DNA of 20,944 nt from Blastocladiella britannica (GCA_025349905.2 MU624840.1:1-20944), one strand, 5' to 3'; counted from the stretch's first letter, positions 7,827-17,819 are shown. The notes: generated from the sequence alone by a model not told the origin. Numbers and translations are program-made.

Positions 7827-10800
7827 ATGCCTGGAGATCAGGCATCCTCGCCGCCGCCGACGAGCGGATCCGAGTCGCAACCGCCGCTGCCCGTGATTGT
7901 CAAAGTGTCGCTGCCTGCAAGCTTTGGACCCAAGCACAAAATGGTCAAATACACCACGCACGACCAGATCTGGACCGTGAAGATGCAGCTCCGCGATCTC
8001 CTTGCGGATGTTGCCGCCACGCAGTCGGATCTGTGGAACTGGGGCATCCTGGACGATAATTGCGAGCCGATCCGCCTCAACTCTCTTCCTGGCTTTAAGT
8101 CCGTGTCTGTCACCAAGCAATTCATGGATGACGGACGCACGTTTGGCGATTACTCCATGCAGGGCGAGGTTTGGACTTTATTTTTTTGTGTTGCCAGATT
8201 GTACATTGACGCATTTTTGTACAGGTGAGCGTCACTTTTTGCCCGCGCTACCGTATTTCTCCAGTTCCAGAAAAGGAGGCAGCCAAAGTCAACACCAAAA
8301 AGTACCAAAAAAAGTTTATCGAGTATTTTACCACCCGGCAGCTGGACAAGCTCAAGGATCTGCTCAGCAAGGGATTCGACTTGAACTTTCACGCCGACGA
8401 CGGTGGTATGTTGTTGCATTTGTGCTCAGTTTGGCGGTGAGACAAACTCATCAATAAAAAATAGATACTCCACTGGTGCTCGCGGTCCGCGCCGACGACA
8501 AGTCGCTGATCAAACTGTTTGCGGTCGACCACGGCGCGCACCTCGATTTCCGGACACCCTGCGGCAAAACCCCACTCCACTGGGCCTGCCACTTGGGGAA
8601 ATACGCGGCGGCCCGAGCGTTGCTAGCGCACGGAGCGTGGCACAGTGCGCCAGAGTACCCATCGTGCGCTTCACCGCTGCACAGTGCCGCCACCGCGGGC
8701 CAAGCCGAAATTCTCGCGCAACTACTGCAAGCGCGCGCTGACCCGAACGTGGCCGATCGCGCCAACAAGACCCCATTGCACGCCGCATGTACTGCGAGCG
8801 TCGGGCCCGCTAGTAAAGGCGCAGAGCAGTGCATGCGCATGCTCATCGAGTACGGCGCGCGGCTGGACGCGCTGAACGACGCGGGGAACACGCCACTGCA
8901 TGCATGCGCGGCCAACAACGCTGTTGCATGTGCGCGCGAGCTACTCAAGTGCGGCGCCAACAAGGATCTCGTTAGCAGCTCGGGTAAAACCGCACACCAG
9001 GTCGCGCTACTGGCTACTAACTTTGAGCTGGCGGAGGTGATTGCCAGCTTTACTCCAGACCAAGTCGGTGCGTACTACCTCCTCCTTTATATTTAAAGCA
9101 AGGATTGGAACTGAGACTTGTATTTGGTCATGCAAGCAGAAAAACTCCCGTCGCCAAACCCGAAAATGTACGCCGACTACGAAGCACCACCGGCAGCATC
9201 AGCCGCAGAAAACCCGACTGGATCAGAGCCGGTTGCGAGCGGCATGGCAAACTTGTCGATCTCGCCGTCAGTGGACAATGACGGCCAGGGCGGCTCCTAC
9301 TCTCCTGGGTTCACAGCATCGCCCGAATCCGGTGCGGCGTCGTACCTCACCATGTCCATGCAACCTGACCCAATGGCATCGCACTTTGGCTCCGTTTCTG
9401 GCACCCAAGGATTCATGCCCAATGGATACAACACCCACCACCAGGCCATGGACCTTCCGCCGCCGCCGCCTCTACCTCCCATGGATTATGGGTCACTTCC
9501 GCCGCCGCCGCCGCTCCCCACTGGCTTCCAGTCCATGCCCGGATACAGCAGCGACGAGACGAGCGGATTACCGCCGCTTCCACCGCCGCCGCCATTGTCG
9601 TCGTCGGATATGCACTACCAGCACGGGTACGAAGGTGCCAGCAAGATTCACCAGCCACGGTCTCTGGGCGGAACCATGTCCGGGTACGGGTCGGTACGGA
9701 TGGCCGCGCCGCCACCGCCGCCGCTTCAGATACAACAGCCGCTTGGTGGCGGTGGGTTTCAAGAGCCGCGCATGCGGTCTCCGACGGGCCGGTCGGCGCA
9801 ATATGGGTCACAGCCCTTGCTCTCGGACCCAGTACCGGGCCCGAGCGTGCCCATGCACGTCGGTGGCGGTGGCGGCATGTACGGGTCGCAGCCGCTGTTC
9901 CAAGATCATCGGCCGACCAGCACACATCCGCCCAGCGACCACCATATGGTCGGCACCACGTCGGGTGGATCGGGACACATGGGCTCCAATGGCGGGTACC
10001 TCCCGCCTCCACAGGCGATGCCGCCGCCGCCTGCTCAGGGCTACGACAGCCCGGGGTTCGCGCAATTGCCTTCTGCTGCACCATCGCCGTCGTCCCCACT
10101 TGAGTTCATTGGCACCAATGGCCGCCTCGACTTTATGGCCATGAAACGGGTTATGGTGACGCTTAGTTCCGACCAGATGCGGCTGTTCAAGGCGCTGTTG
10201 GACGAGAACAAGCGGCTGGAGGGCGAGGTTGAAAAGCTTTCGGGCGAGCTTCGCTGGACTCAACAACAGCAGCAGCAGCAGCCGTTTATCGGTGGTGGCG
10301 GCGGCGGACAAGTAGCTCCGTCTGTCCAGATGGGAATGGCTCCCAGCGGCCAAGCGTACGGTCAACAGCAACAGTACGGAAGCAGCATCGTTAGCCCGCA
10401 AGCGTCACCGTCGTCGTCGGGCTATTCGGCGCAGCAGCTGCAGCAGCAACCGTCGCCGTCGTCGTACGGAGGGACCATGCACTCGCCTCACCAGCAGCTG
10501 CAGCTGCAGCAGCAACAGTCCGAGCACTCGATGATGGGAGGGCCGGCGGGGTTCGGCATGGGCCAGTCTCCAGTTCAGTACGGTGGTCCAGCAGGTGCAA
10601 CAGGTGGAGGGTACCCTTCCCCTCAGTCGGCCGGATTTGTCCAACAACAACAACAGGGCATGCCAGGGCAAGGTGGGTACAGCGAAATGAGTCCCCAGCA
10701 GCACCAGCAACAGCAAGGTTACGGGTACAACATGGGCCAGGGAGGCCAGCATCAGCAGCCGATGGGATCGTATCCGTCGGGCCCCTCGTCCTTTGCTGGG

Positions 10801-11076
10801 CAATCGCCGTCGCCGTCCCCGCCCCAGCCACCGCCGCCACCGCAGCATCAGCAGCAACAACAGTATTACGGTCTGGGCGGAGGAGGAGCTCCGCAGTACG
10901 GCCAAGGGTTCCAGCAGCAGCAGCAACAGCAGCAACAGCAGCAAGGTGGGTATGGCAGCATGCAACCCCAAAAAGGAGGAGGGGAGCAGGCGTTTTACGG
11001 GCAAGCCCCGCAAGTCATGGGATTCCAGCCGCAGCAGCAGCAGCACTACCAGCAACAAGGTGGTTACGGGATTTAG
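7827..11076 (+). CDS. Shank-like scaffold: N-terminal F0/SPN-like domain, ankyrin block, long Pro/Gln/Gly-rich tail
   Basis: Exons 7827-8168, 8225-8405, 8465-9067 and 9140-11076 give 1,020 residues; the last acceptor may also be at 9136. Residues about 21-130 form a beta-rich domain ending SVTFCPRYRI, at the place of the Shank N-terminal (ubiquitin-like) domain. Next come VNTKKYQKKFIEYF and ankyrin repeats (about 145-370). The repeats hold phrases typical of animal Shank: GFDLNFH, GAHLDFRT, GNTPLHACA, CARELLKCGANK, TAHQVALLATNFELAEVI. No SH3, PDZ or SAM domain follows. Instead there are poly-Pro clusters (PPPPPLPPMDYGSLPPPPPL, about 480-505), a short coiled coil (DQMRLFKALLDENKRLEGEV, about 710-750) and long Gln-rich low-complexity sequence with an 11-Gln run. 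Shank proteins organise actin-linked signalling complexes under membranes. The ankyrin identity is strong; the partners here are inference. Confidence 0.85.
10912..10944 (+). repeat. CAG/CAA tract encoding 11 glutamines
   Basis: Eleven Gln codons in a row, with CAG interrupted by CAA at every third or fourth unit. Shorter tracts of the same kind lie at 10262-10282, 10432-10449 and 10493-10517. The whole 3' exon of the Shank-like gene is rich in CAG/CAA and CCG repeats, so length variation between alleles is likely. Confidence 0.85.
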
Positions 11077-11257
11077 AGTCAAATGAAGGGGAGATCAATA
11101 GTATTCGCGGCGCGGTCTATAGAGAAAAAGTGTAATAAAAAGAAAAGGAAGAAGCATAATCACATGGCCCACTTCACACACGCGGTGACGAGCAGAGGGA
11201 GGGAGAGGGAGCGAGGAGGGTATGGTACAAGAAGAGACTGATCGCCGAACAAAGACC
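11077..11257. terminator. Convergent 3' ends of the Shank-like and methyltransferase genes
   Basis: This 181-bp stretch lies between two stop codons that face each other. It holds gtaataaaaag at about 11131-11141, an AATAAA poly(A) signal for the plus-strand gene. No gene is seen in it. Confidence 0.5.
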
Positions 11258-12356
11258 TCAGCAAGCGCCGGCGACAACAACGTCGCCGCATGCAGACGCA
11301 GACACCACGACGTTGATCCGCACGTCCTGCCCCGGATCCTCGGAGCTCGCTTCGCGGTACACCGTGTACACGCGGCACCCGGCCGAAGCAAACGTGGCTG
11401 TCACTCCCGCAAACGTGGTGAATGTGTCGGAGGTAGCGGTTCCGCGCTCCTTGTACACCCATAGCGCCCATTTCAACCATGGGTGTGCGCGAAGGTGCGC
11501 AAAGATCGCGTGCTCATCTGTCTGCACCGTTCCCGCGGTCGTGGTGGGCAGCTCGTCAGGGTGGATCACCGCTGACGTCAGAGGCGATGCGAGCAGAACC
11601 GCCGTCATGCCCACAAACGGGTCCACGAGCTCGCGCAACCACGTCGTCTCGGTAGCCAGGACGACGCGTGCCGCGCACGGGTCCGCAGGTGACCGCTGCG
11701 CCGAGAGCGGGAACATCCAATTGAGGGACTGTGCGGCCGCCCACCCGGCGCCCACCGCGCGCGCATCCGGCATCCACGACGTGGCTGGTGGTGCATCGGC
11801 CACCACAGACGATACCAGAGGGCCGAAGGGGGATGCCGGCGACGGGTACGGCTGTGCGTTGCTCGCAATGTTGTTGCGCATGCTTTCTACCACGGGAGCC
11901 ACGTCCGTGAGCAGCACTTGGCAGCCCAGTAGCGCAAGACCGAGGCCAGCGGCGCCAGTGCCGCTCCCGAGCTCGACGATCCGCTGCGGGGGCAAGAGCT
12001 GGACCACGGGTTGGGCTGCATCGTTGGTGCCGATGGTGAGCTGGTGCGGACGGGAGGGCAGCACTGCGCCAAGAAGCACACGTAAGGTAACCGCACATGG
12101 CTCGTCCGAGCGCTGAAGAAACGCCAGGAGGAATGCGGCGCCTTCCCACTGTGTTACAATACGGTCATTTGAGCGTGGGGGGCCGGCGACCAATGGAATG
12201 GGATAATATTACCACCGAGTACGCGGTCTGCGCCGCGAGCGAGTAGCCCTCATCGAAAAAGTTGGGGTCAAACGCATCGTCGTCCGCATCCTCTGCGATA
12301 CCAGCGATCGTCAGCTCGCTGTTGCCGACCTTGTACCGGTGGAGGGTGACTGCCAT
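11258..12356 (-). CDS. METTL21/family-16 lysine methyltransferase
   Basis: Exon 1 (12356-12213) and exon 2 (12148-11258) join through a 64-nt intron (gtaata...aacacag) to 344 residues. The join gives SVWEGAAFLLAFL, the conserved Trp-containing motif just before the fold in this family. SAM-binding motif I is VELGSGTGAAGLGLALLG (from residue 106), followed by acidic post-I residues in TDVAP (about 129-132). LATETTW stands where family members carry the D/E-x-x-Y/W active-site motif. These enzymes methylate lysines of cytosolic proteins such as chaperones and translation factors; the substrate here cannot be read. The long Ala/Pro-rich insert between the SAM site and ATETTW is larger than usual. 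The start ATG is the one before VTLHRYKVG; upstream in-frame ATGs lie beyond a tttataag element. Confidence 0.82.
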
Positions 12357-12564
12357 TTCCAGACGAAATCTTATAAATTTATTGGGCACGAAAGAGCAGC
12401 TGTATTGATTTTCATGGCAAACGCGATGCGTTTGAGGACGAGGTGCACGCGCATCCGGCAATGTACTTTTCAATGTACGACGGCGGAACCCCGCACCGAG
12501 ATCGGCGAGTCTCGTACTTGGCGCGCATCTTTTGTTTAAACATCAATGTCAAATGATTCACTCT

Positions 12565-13913
12565 TCAAGAAATGGAGGGAAAATGCCACAATACCAGTGC
12601 AAGCAGTGCTCGGATTGGCACATGCTCATCGTTCGCGCTGGCAGAACAGTGCTCGCGATCAATGGTGGCATTCCAGTCCTATTTTTTTCGTTTAGTGGCC
12701 TGTGCGAGTCCCGCCAAAGCGTCTTAGAATTGCCTAGTACGCACCTCCCGGGGCAAGATCAACAGCGTGCTCGTCCGCCACGTCAGCATCTCGCCCTCGT
12801 CGTCTGCGGCACCAGTGATGCTCAGGTTGCCCAGCAGTCGTTTGAATCTATGATCCAAGTTGAGTCCTTCGTCCCAGCAGACCGAAAAAAAATAAACACA
12901 TACCGTTTGCGCGACGACAAATCCGGAGCAATCTCGCGACACAGTTTGCGGACCGCGTCGGCTGCCAAAATACTGGACGCGCGGGCGGCATGATCCGCGC
13001 CCGGTCGCTCGCCCGCACGCACCCGACTGAGATGATGAAGCGCGGTGATCATGGTCGCATACGACTCACGACAAAACACAGAGTAGCTCCGAGACGGTCG
13101 TGTGAGTTGCCCAGTATCGGATCCGTCCGAGTCCTGGTCTTGCTCGGTGGAGGGGAGCGTGGCCCTGGGTACTGCTGCACCTGCGGCAGTAGCTGGAGAG
13201 GCAAATGCAACGCCGGGAACCAGAGAGCGTGCAGAGGCAGGGCGGTCGCGCTCGAGCTGCCGAGACGTGGATCTTTTCGCCAACGGTGCGGCTACTGCTG
13301 CGCGAGGGGGCTGCGCCAAAGGTGTTGCTCCAGTGGACCATGCATCCTCGTCATGATCACACATTGCCGAGTCGGTGGGGGTCGCGGTGGACGGGTGTAC
13401 AGTAGTCGCTGATGCAGCAGCAGACGACATGGGTGCATGATGAAGCATGCCAGGAGGCCGGTCTGGGAAGTGGCGATCAAGGTGATAGTGGCTGATCCCA
13501 TCCAAGCGCAATCTGGCGTTCCCATCGCCATAACCCCACGGAAAATGCCCATATGAGCGCTCTGGTTCTCTATTCGGGTGCCGCTGCAACTGCTGCTGCT
13601 GCTGCTGGTAGTAAGGCTCGTGGTAGGGCAGGTGTTGCTGCTGCTGCTCCCAATGGCCGTGGTGCGGATGATAATAGGGTACTGCCGGATCGGAGCGTGC
13701 ATACCTCGGCCAGTGCTCCTCCTCGTGGCGGATCGCTTGCGGTGGCAACGGCATGCGTGGAGGAGATATGCCCCGCGGGGGAGGAAGCGGCGCAGCGTTC
13801 GATGTCCAGCTCGGGCGGCCGAGGAGGTGGAACTCGCGATCTCGCGCCGCCGCATAATCATCCTGTGGCGGCGGCCGGGAGGATGGGCGTGCGATCTCGG
13901 AGCGATGATCCAT
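12565..13913 (-). CDS. Unknown protein with His/Gln/Pro-rich N-terminus and helical C-terminal region
   Basis: Exons 13913-12904, 12847-12745 and 12678-12565 join in frame to 408 residues (donors gtatgt and gtgcgt; acceptors catag and aatag). The first 190 residues are low complexity: Pro-rich, then runs of Gln, His and Tyr (HWEQQQQHLPYHEPYYQQQQ). A Ser/Ala/Thr-rich part follows, with SSTEQDQDSDGSDTG-like acidic sequence. The last 150 residues look folded: SYSVFCRESYATMITALHHL, AADAVRKLCREIAPDLSSRK, then RFKRLLGNLSITGAADDEG across the first splice, and DWNATIDREH at the start of the last exon. I do not recognise a family. The start at 13913 is preferred over ATG 14153 because a TATA-like cttatatt lies at about 14060-14070, between them. 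The frame of the last exon follows from phase 0 and is the least certain part. Confidence 0.6.
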
Positions 13914-14338
13914 CGAAAACTGGCCGGGCTGAAGGTGGTGTATTGCTATGTCGTGGATGTGAACAAGCACCTGATGTGAATCGTTGAAGGAGCTGGCTGA
14001 GCCGCAAATTGAAAGGGGAAAAAAACGGAAGGTCGATTCGATTTGTTCTCCCAAAGAGTGGTAATATAAGCCAGGCTGGAAGATGCAATACGCTTGCTGG
14101 GAAAGAGTGCATGAATCCAATTGGCCCACTTTTACATTTTGGGTTTTGGGCAATTGTTTTAAGTTAATGGGGTGCTCTGTGCTATGTGCTCTTAATGGGC
14201 AAATACTGGCGCATCATTCGGACAGCGGCGGCACAAGGTAGAGCGCCGCTCCCACTGTCTTTCAGCAAAGTGAAGTGAGGGCGTCTTGTTTCAACGTTGC
14301 GGTTTCTCACACAACTGCTCTCTTCTATTAAATCAAAA
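13914..14338. promoter_or_regulatory. Divergent promoter region between the unknown gene (-) and POLE3 (+)
   Basis: 425 bp separate the two start codons. A TATA-like aatataag is present at 14061-14068 on the plus strand, reading cttatatt for the minus-strand gene. The POLE3 ATG is preceded by a pyrimidine-rich leader and attaaatcaaaa. Nothing else is recognised. Confidence 0.4.
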
Positions 14339-14961
14339 ATGGACCCAGACTCTATTGACGACCTTTTACTGCCGCACTCGCAAATCTCCCGGATATTCAA
14401 GGATGCGGTGCGTATTACGTACTTGCCCAGGATCGTCACCTTTCCTCATTCGGGTAAAAAAAAAAAAAATAGATGCCTGGCACGACGCTCAACGTCTCGC
14501 GCGAGGCACGAATTGCGCTCAACCAGGCCACCATTACCTTCATCAACTATATCGCGGCTTTGTGCGTTTTTTATATTATATATTTTCTTACTTGACTGAA
14601 AATCTCGAAAAGAGCACACGAAATCACTACCAAGGCGAAAAAGCAAACCATCTCCGCCAATGACCTGCTTTCTGCCATTCAGGCTGCCGAGATGCACGAC
14701 CTCTTGCCGGCATTGCGTGAGGCTCTTGAGCGTACGGGCTGAATTTTTTTTTTGTCTGTACCGGCAAAAACTGATGCAAACAAATGGACAGAATTCCAAG
14801 CAGAAAAACAGGCCAAAAAAGTGGCCAAGAGCAGCAGTGCTCCATCAAGGGAAAAAACTCCACCGACGGTCATTGCACCACCTGTGCCAGAGCAACCAAG
14901 TTCTGTTCAGCGTGATGAGGGTGAGGATGAGGACGACGAGGAAGAAATCGATATTGTTTGA
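14339..14961 (+). CDS. DPB4: DNA polymerase epsilon subunit POLE3/Dpb4 (histone fold)
   Basis: Exons 14339-14407, 14473-14561, 14613-14731 and 14792-14961 give 148 residues. The histone fold spans about residues 12-95: LPHSQISRIFKDAMPG, LNVSREARIALNQATITFIN, KKQTISANDLLSAIQAAEM, then PALREALEQF. This order and the EALEQFQ exit helix match POLE3/Dpb4, which pairs with a second histone-fold subunit in DNA polymerase epsilon and in CHRAC/ISW2-type chromatin remodelers. A Lys-rich linker (EKQAKKVAK) and an acidic tail (DEGEDEDDEEEIDIV) follow, as in relatives. Donors are gtgcgt, gtgcgt and gtacgg. Without the last splice the protein would stop at LERTG and lose the acidic tail. The next gene starts only 57 bp after the stop. 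Confidence 0.9.
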
Positions 14962-15018
14962 TCCCTCCCCTTTTTTACTGATCCGACACGGAAAAGTATA
15001 CTGCAAATTAAATCAAGA

Positions 15019-16401
15019 ATGGATGCCCCCGCGCGCGAAGACTTGCCTGCTATTATCACATCCGGGGCTGTGCCGTGCCACGGGCCGGATTCAGCCGTAG
15101 GCGCAATTTTCGATAATGAAAGTACAAAACATGAGCTAACGATCTCTCCCGAGCTCGCGCTCCTCACCATTACGCCGGATCACGAGGCGCCGGTTACTGC
15201 AGCGCAATTTGCCTTGGATCAGCCCCCGATCCTTCGCGCACTCATGACCTTTCTTCCCGTGGCATCCAACACGTTGAAATACGCGTCGCTAGTATCGCGG
15301 TCCTGGCACGGTGCGGCGGTGGCCCACATCAATTGCGTGTCGCGCGATTTGTTAAGGGCGATCCGATCCAACAAACCGCCGCTGCTGCGACTGGACGCTC
15401 GTATGGTCACTGGAGGTCTCCGCCGAGTCATGTCCCCGACCGAGTTTGAGCGGCTCGTGTTGACGCGCAGCACGATGCGGCCCATTGCTGCCAGCCGCAC
15501 TGCCACGGCCGCCATGCTCCGTGTATTTCATTTCATTGACAGCTGGAAGCCCAGCGAGGCCAAATTGAAACGGCTCATGCTGGTACTTGCCACCCAGCCG
15601 CAACCGAAGTCGCCACCTGCCCAGCCGCTCAGTCAACAGCAACTGACACTATCGCCGCCTCCGCTGCTGATGGACGTGTTTCTGGCCTCGTGCCCGAGGA
15701 CCGCCCACTTGGGCTTCATTTGGACCACTATGGAAGCGGTTCTGGAGGCGGACGCGCACGCGGTACTCGCGCACCTCGCCGCGATCGTCGCACGCGCAGG
15801 AGGTAACTTGGCTCCCCCACCACGGCCAGCTACCGAGACGGCTGCTGCGGTTCCCACCCCACTCGCGGCGCTCGTGGCCGAAACCAATGCACTCGAGGGT
15901 CTGGACGGTGGTGCCGCGCTCGATCTAAAACAAGCGGCGCGGCACCGGCTCGCAGAAGTGGACCGGCGACTGTTGCTTGCCGTCCATGCATGGAGCGTGC
16001 GGTGGCTGTCCATGGTCCAGGTTTCAGCAACGAACGGCGACTCCGCGGAGTTTATTAAGGGAGAGGTGGCTAAGGGCGTGCGCTGGCCGATCCTGAGCGG
16101 GCCCGCGATTGATGCGTCGCTCTGGCGGATTTTCATGACCTTGGACGATACACGCCGGTTGTCGTGGGAGACCTTGCTCCACCAGATCCTGCGGTGCACC
16201 AACAAGTATTCTTACATTTTGATGTACTTTTGCATTCAAGAACTGACGAGGCTGTAATATAGGTGGCTCGGAATCATTGGCTCCATTGTCCGGATCCTCG
16301 ATGTGCTCGAGGAGAATCAAGTTCCCGGGCTCGCGCAAGACATGTTCATTGGTGCCCAGCTTGCCCAAGACGCTCAGCCAGAAATCAACCAAACCGAATA
16401 G
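15019..16401 (+). CDS. F-box protein, 441 residues
   Basis: Exon 1 (15019-16205) joins exon 2 (16263-16401) through a 57-nt intron (gtattc...aatatag), with frame kept at CTNKWLGIIGSIVRIL. Residues about 69-103, PPILRALMTFLPVASNTLKY then ASLVSRSWHGAAVAHI, follow the F-box pattern (Pro, Leu-rich helix, LV-S-W). This suggests an adaptor that binds Skp1 in an SCF ubiquitin ligase. The rest is helical and Ala/Leu-rich, with a Pro/Gln linker near residues 195-212, and has no recognisable LRR, WD40 or Kelch repeats, so the target is unknown. A strong coding bias runs through the whole frame. It ends 80 bp from the stop of the convergent reeler gene. Confidence 0.7.
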
Positions 16402-16481
16402 TGAGACAAAAGTCTAAAATGGCAAAGAGCAGCATGTTTATTGTATGAAAAAAGCAGTACACAAAAGTTTTAAAAAACCCA

Positions 16482-17498
16482 TTACATGAACGCAGCAGCG
16501 GCAACGATGGCAGCGCCAAAGACGGCCGACACCTTGACGTTGGAGGCACCCGAGGCCTGGCCAACCGAACCGGCGTCAGTCGGGGCAGCAGCGGGGGCAG
16601 CCGACGAGGCCGAGGCATCGCCGCTCGAGCCGCCGTACGAGTCCGAGGGAGCACCAGCGGCGCCCTGCTTGCCAGCCTCGTAGGTCGGGGCAGCGGCATC
16701 GTAGCCACCGGCAGCCGGAGTCGACGCGGGCGCGGCCGAGTCGTAAGCGACCGAGGAGGCAGCGGGCGCGGGCGCGGCACCGCCGTAGCTGTAGCCGCCA
16801 GCGCTCGTGGGCTGCGCCGCGTCCGAGGCCGGGTAGGCCATGGTCTTGGTGCGCCAGCGCTTGCACACCTTCTTGCCGTAACCGGTCTCGGGCTTGGTCT
16901 TGCCGTAACCAGTGTCGGGCTTGGTCTTGTCGGCACCGTTGTAGCCACCGGCGGCGGGCTTCTCGGTGTACTTGGACGACTTGATGGTGAACGACTTGAT
17001 GATCTGCCAGTTCTTCTGTCCGGTGCCGGCAACCACGGCAAACACCTCCAAGTCACCCTGGTCGGCGGCGGGCGCGGTCCACGTGTACTTGGAGCCAATG
17101 GTCTTGTCGGCGGGCGAGGCGTGGGTGATGACCGAGTCCTTGTCGGCGGTGACGGTGATGGCCGCGCACTTGTCGACGTTGGACTTGAAACCGGTCGGAA
17201 TCTCGAAGGTACCCACACGCTTCTTAGGGTCTGACTTGGGCTGCACGTACAGGAGAAGACCCTTGAACGTCTTGGTGGCGGCGGTCGACGACGACACCGT
17301 GAACGACAGCTTCTGGCCGGGCGTGTACGTCTGGGACGACGGGGTCACGGCAAAGTTGCGGTCGCCCTGGGGAGCACCCATACCGGCGGTAATCTTGGCC
17401 TCGTTGACAACGCAAGCGGGCGCGCCAACGGGCGTAGCCTCCACAGTCGACGAAAGAGCGACCAGCGCGAGAATGGCAAGAACCTTGGAGGCAATCAT
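16482..17498 (-). CDS. Secreted reeler-domain protein with a GPI-type C-terminus
   Basis: A single frame of 338 residues from ATG 17498. A signal peptide (MIASKVLAILALVALSSTVE) is followed by a reeler-type domain at about residues 29-180. Its landmarks are TYTPGQKLSFTVSSS, KTFKGLLLYVQ, VGTFEIPTGF, a Cys, VITHASPADKTIGSKYTWTA and DLEVFAVVAGTGQKNW. Two near-identical repeats follow (KTKPDTGYG, KTKPETGYG), then an Ala/Ser/Gly/Tyr-rich stalk. The protein ends in a hydrophobic tail without charges after Lys (VSAVFGAAIVAAAAFM), as expected for GPI attachment. It is likely displayed on the plasma membrane or cell wall. Third positions are almost all G or C, the strongest bias here besides eIF4A, which suggests high expression. 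ATG 17546 is upstream in frame but precedes the signal peptide and lies at the TATA box. Confidence 0.8.
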   Translation of the reverse strand: MIASKVLAILALVALSSTVEATPVGAPACVVNEAKITAGMGAPQGDRNFAVTPSSQTYTPGQKLSFTVSSSTAATKTFKGLLLYVQPKSDPKKRVGTFEIPTGFKSNVDKCAAITVTADKDSVITHASPADKTIGSKYTWTAPAADQGDLEVFAVVAGTGQKNWQIIKSFTIKSSKYTEKPAAGGYNGADKTKPDTGYGKTKPETGYGKKVCKRWRTKTMAYPASDAAQPTSAGGYSYGGAAPAPAASSVAYDSAAPASTPAAGGYDAAAPTYEAGKQGAAGAPSDSYGGSSGDASASSAAPAAAPTDAGSVGQASGASNVKVSAVFGAAIVAAAAFM

Positions 17499-17548
17499 TG
17501 TAAAGTAATGGAAGTTGTGTTTTTTGGTGGGATGAGCTCTGCTCAAAC

Positions 17549-17558
17549 GATTTATAAG
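17549..17558 (-). promoter_or_regulatory. TATA box of the reeler gene
   Basis: The minus strand reads ccttataaat about 50 nt before the start codon at 17498. It is the clearest TATA element in the window and fits a strongly expressed gene. Confidence 0.6.
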
Positions 17559-17753
17559 GATGGGGGAGGGATGTCCAGCAAAAGGGTCCGCCGTCTAACG
17601 TATGAAGAATAGGAGTGTCGGTAATGCGCGAGGTGAAAGGGAAGGGCGAGGGATTCTGGGCCGCCTTTGTACTTGGGATCCTGTGCATTGGGCTTGAGTT
17701 GGTGGCGCCAATGAATACCACACCACCAAACCATGAAGCAATGGTTTTTGAAA

Positions 17754-17801
17754 TTTGGAATTTTTTTTTGACATAATTATGCTGTGCCACAACCGCGTCA
17801 G
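17754..17801 (+). repeat. Left copy of a short direct repeat
   Basis: Contains ttggaattttt and then ataattatgctgtgccac, aacc, gcgtcag. The core at 17773-17801 matches the core at 19096-19135 with two mismatches over 22 bases, followed by the same gcgtcag. The right copy has 11 extra bases before gcgtcag. Confidence 0.6.
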
Positions 17802-17819
17802 ACCATGCACCATTAACTC

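Noticed and set aside
9041..10144. Long plus-strand frame rich in Arg overlapping the Shank-like exon 4
   Set aside because: It is a shifted frame of the repetitive Pro/Gln exon, with poor codon bias and Arg/Thr-rich composition; the frame ending at 11076 joins the ankyrin exon and is the real one.
10405..11082. Minus-strand poly-Leu ORF
   Set aside because: The Leu runs are the antisense of CAG/CAA glutamine codons.
11313..12116. Plus-strand ORF of 267 codons opposite the methyltransferase
   Set aside because: Antisense shadow of a gene with clear SAM-binding motifs on the minus strand; composition is Ala/Thr/Arg-rich without domain features.
14153..14338. Extra coding exon upstream of POLE3 or of the unknown gene
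   Set aside because: Frames are short and lack codon bias; a TATA-like element at about 14065 fits a promoter instead.
16385..17218. Minus-strand Pro/Arg/Ser-rich ORF in the reeler gene
   Set aside because: Shifted frame of the strongly biased reeler coding sequence.
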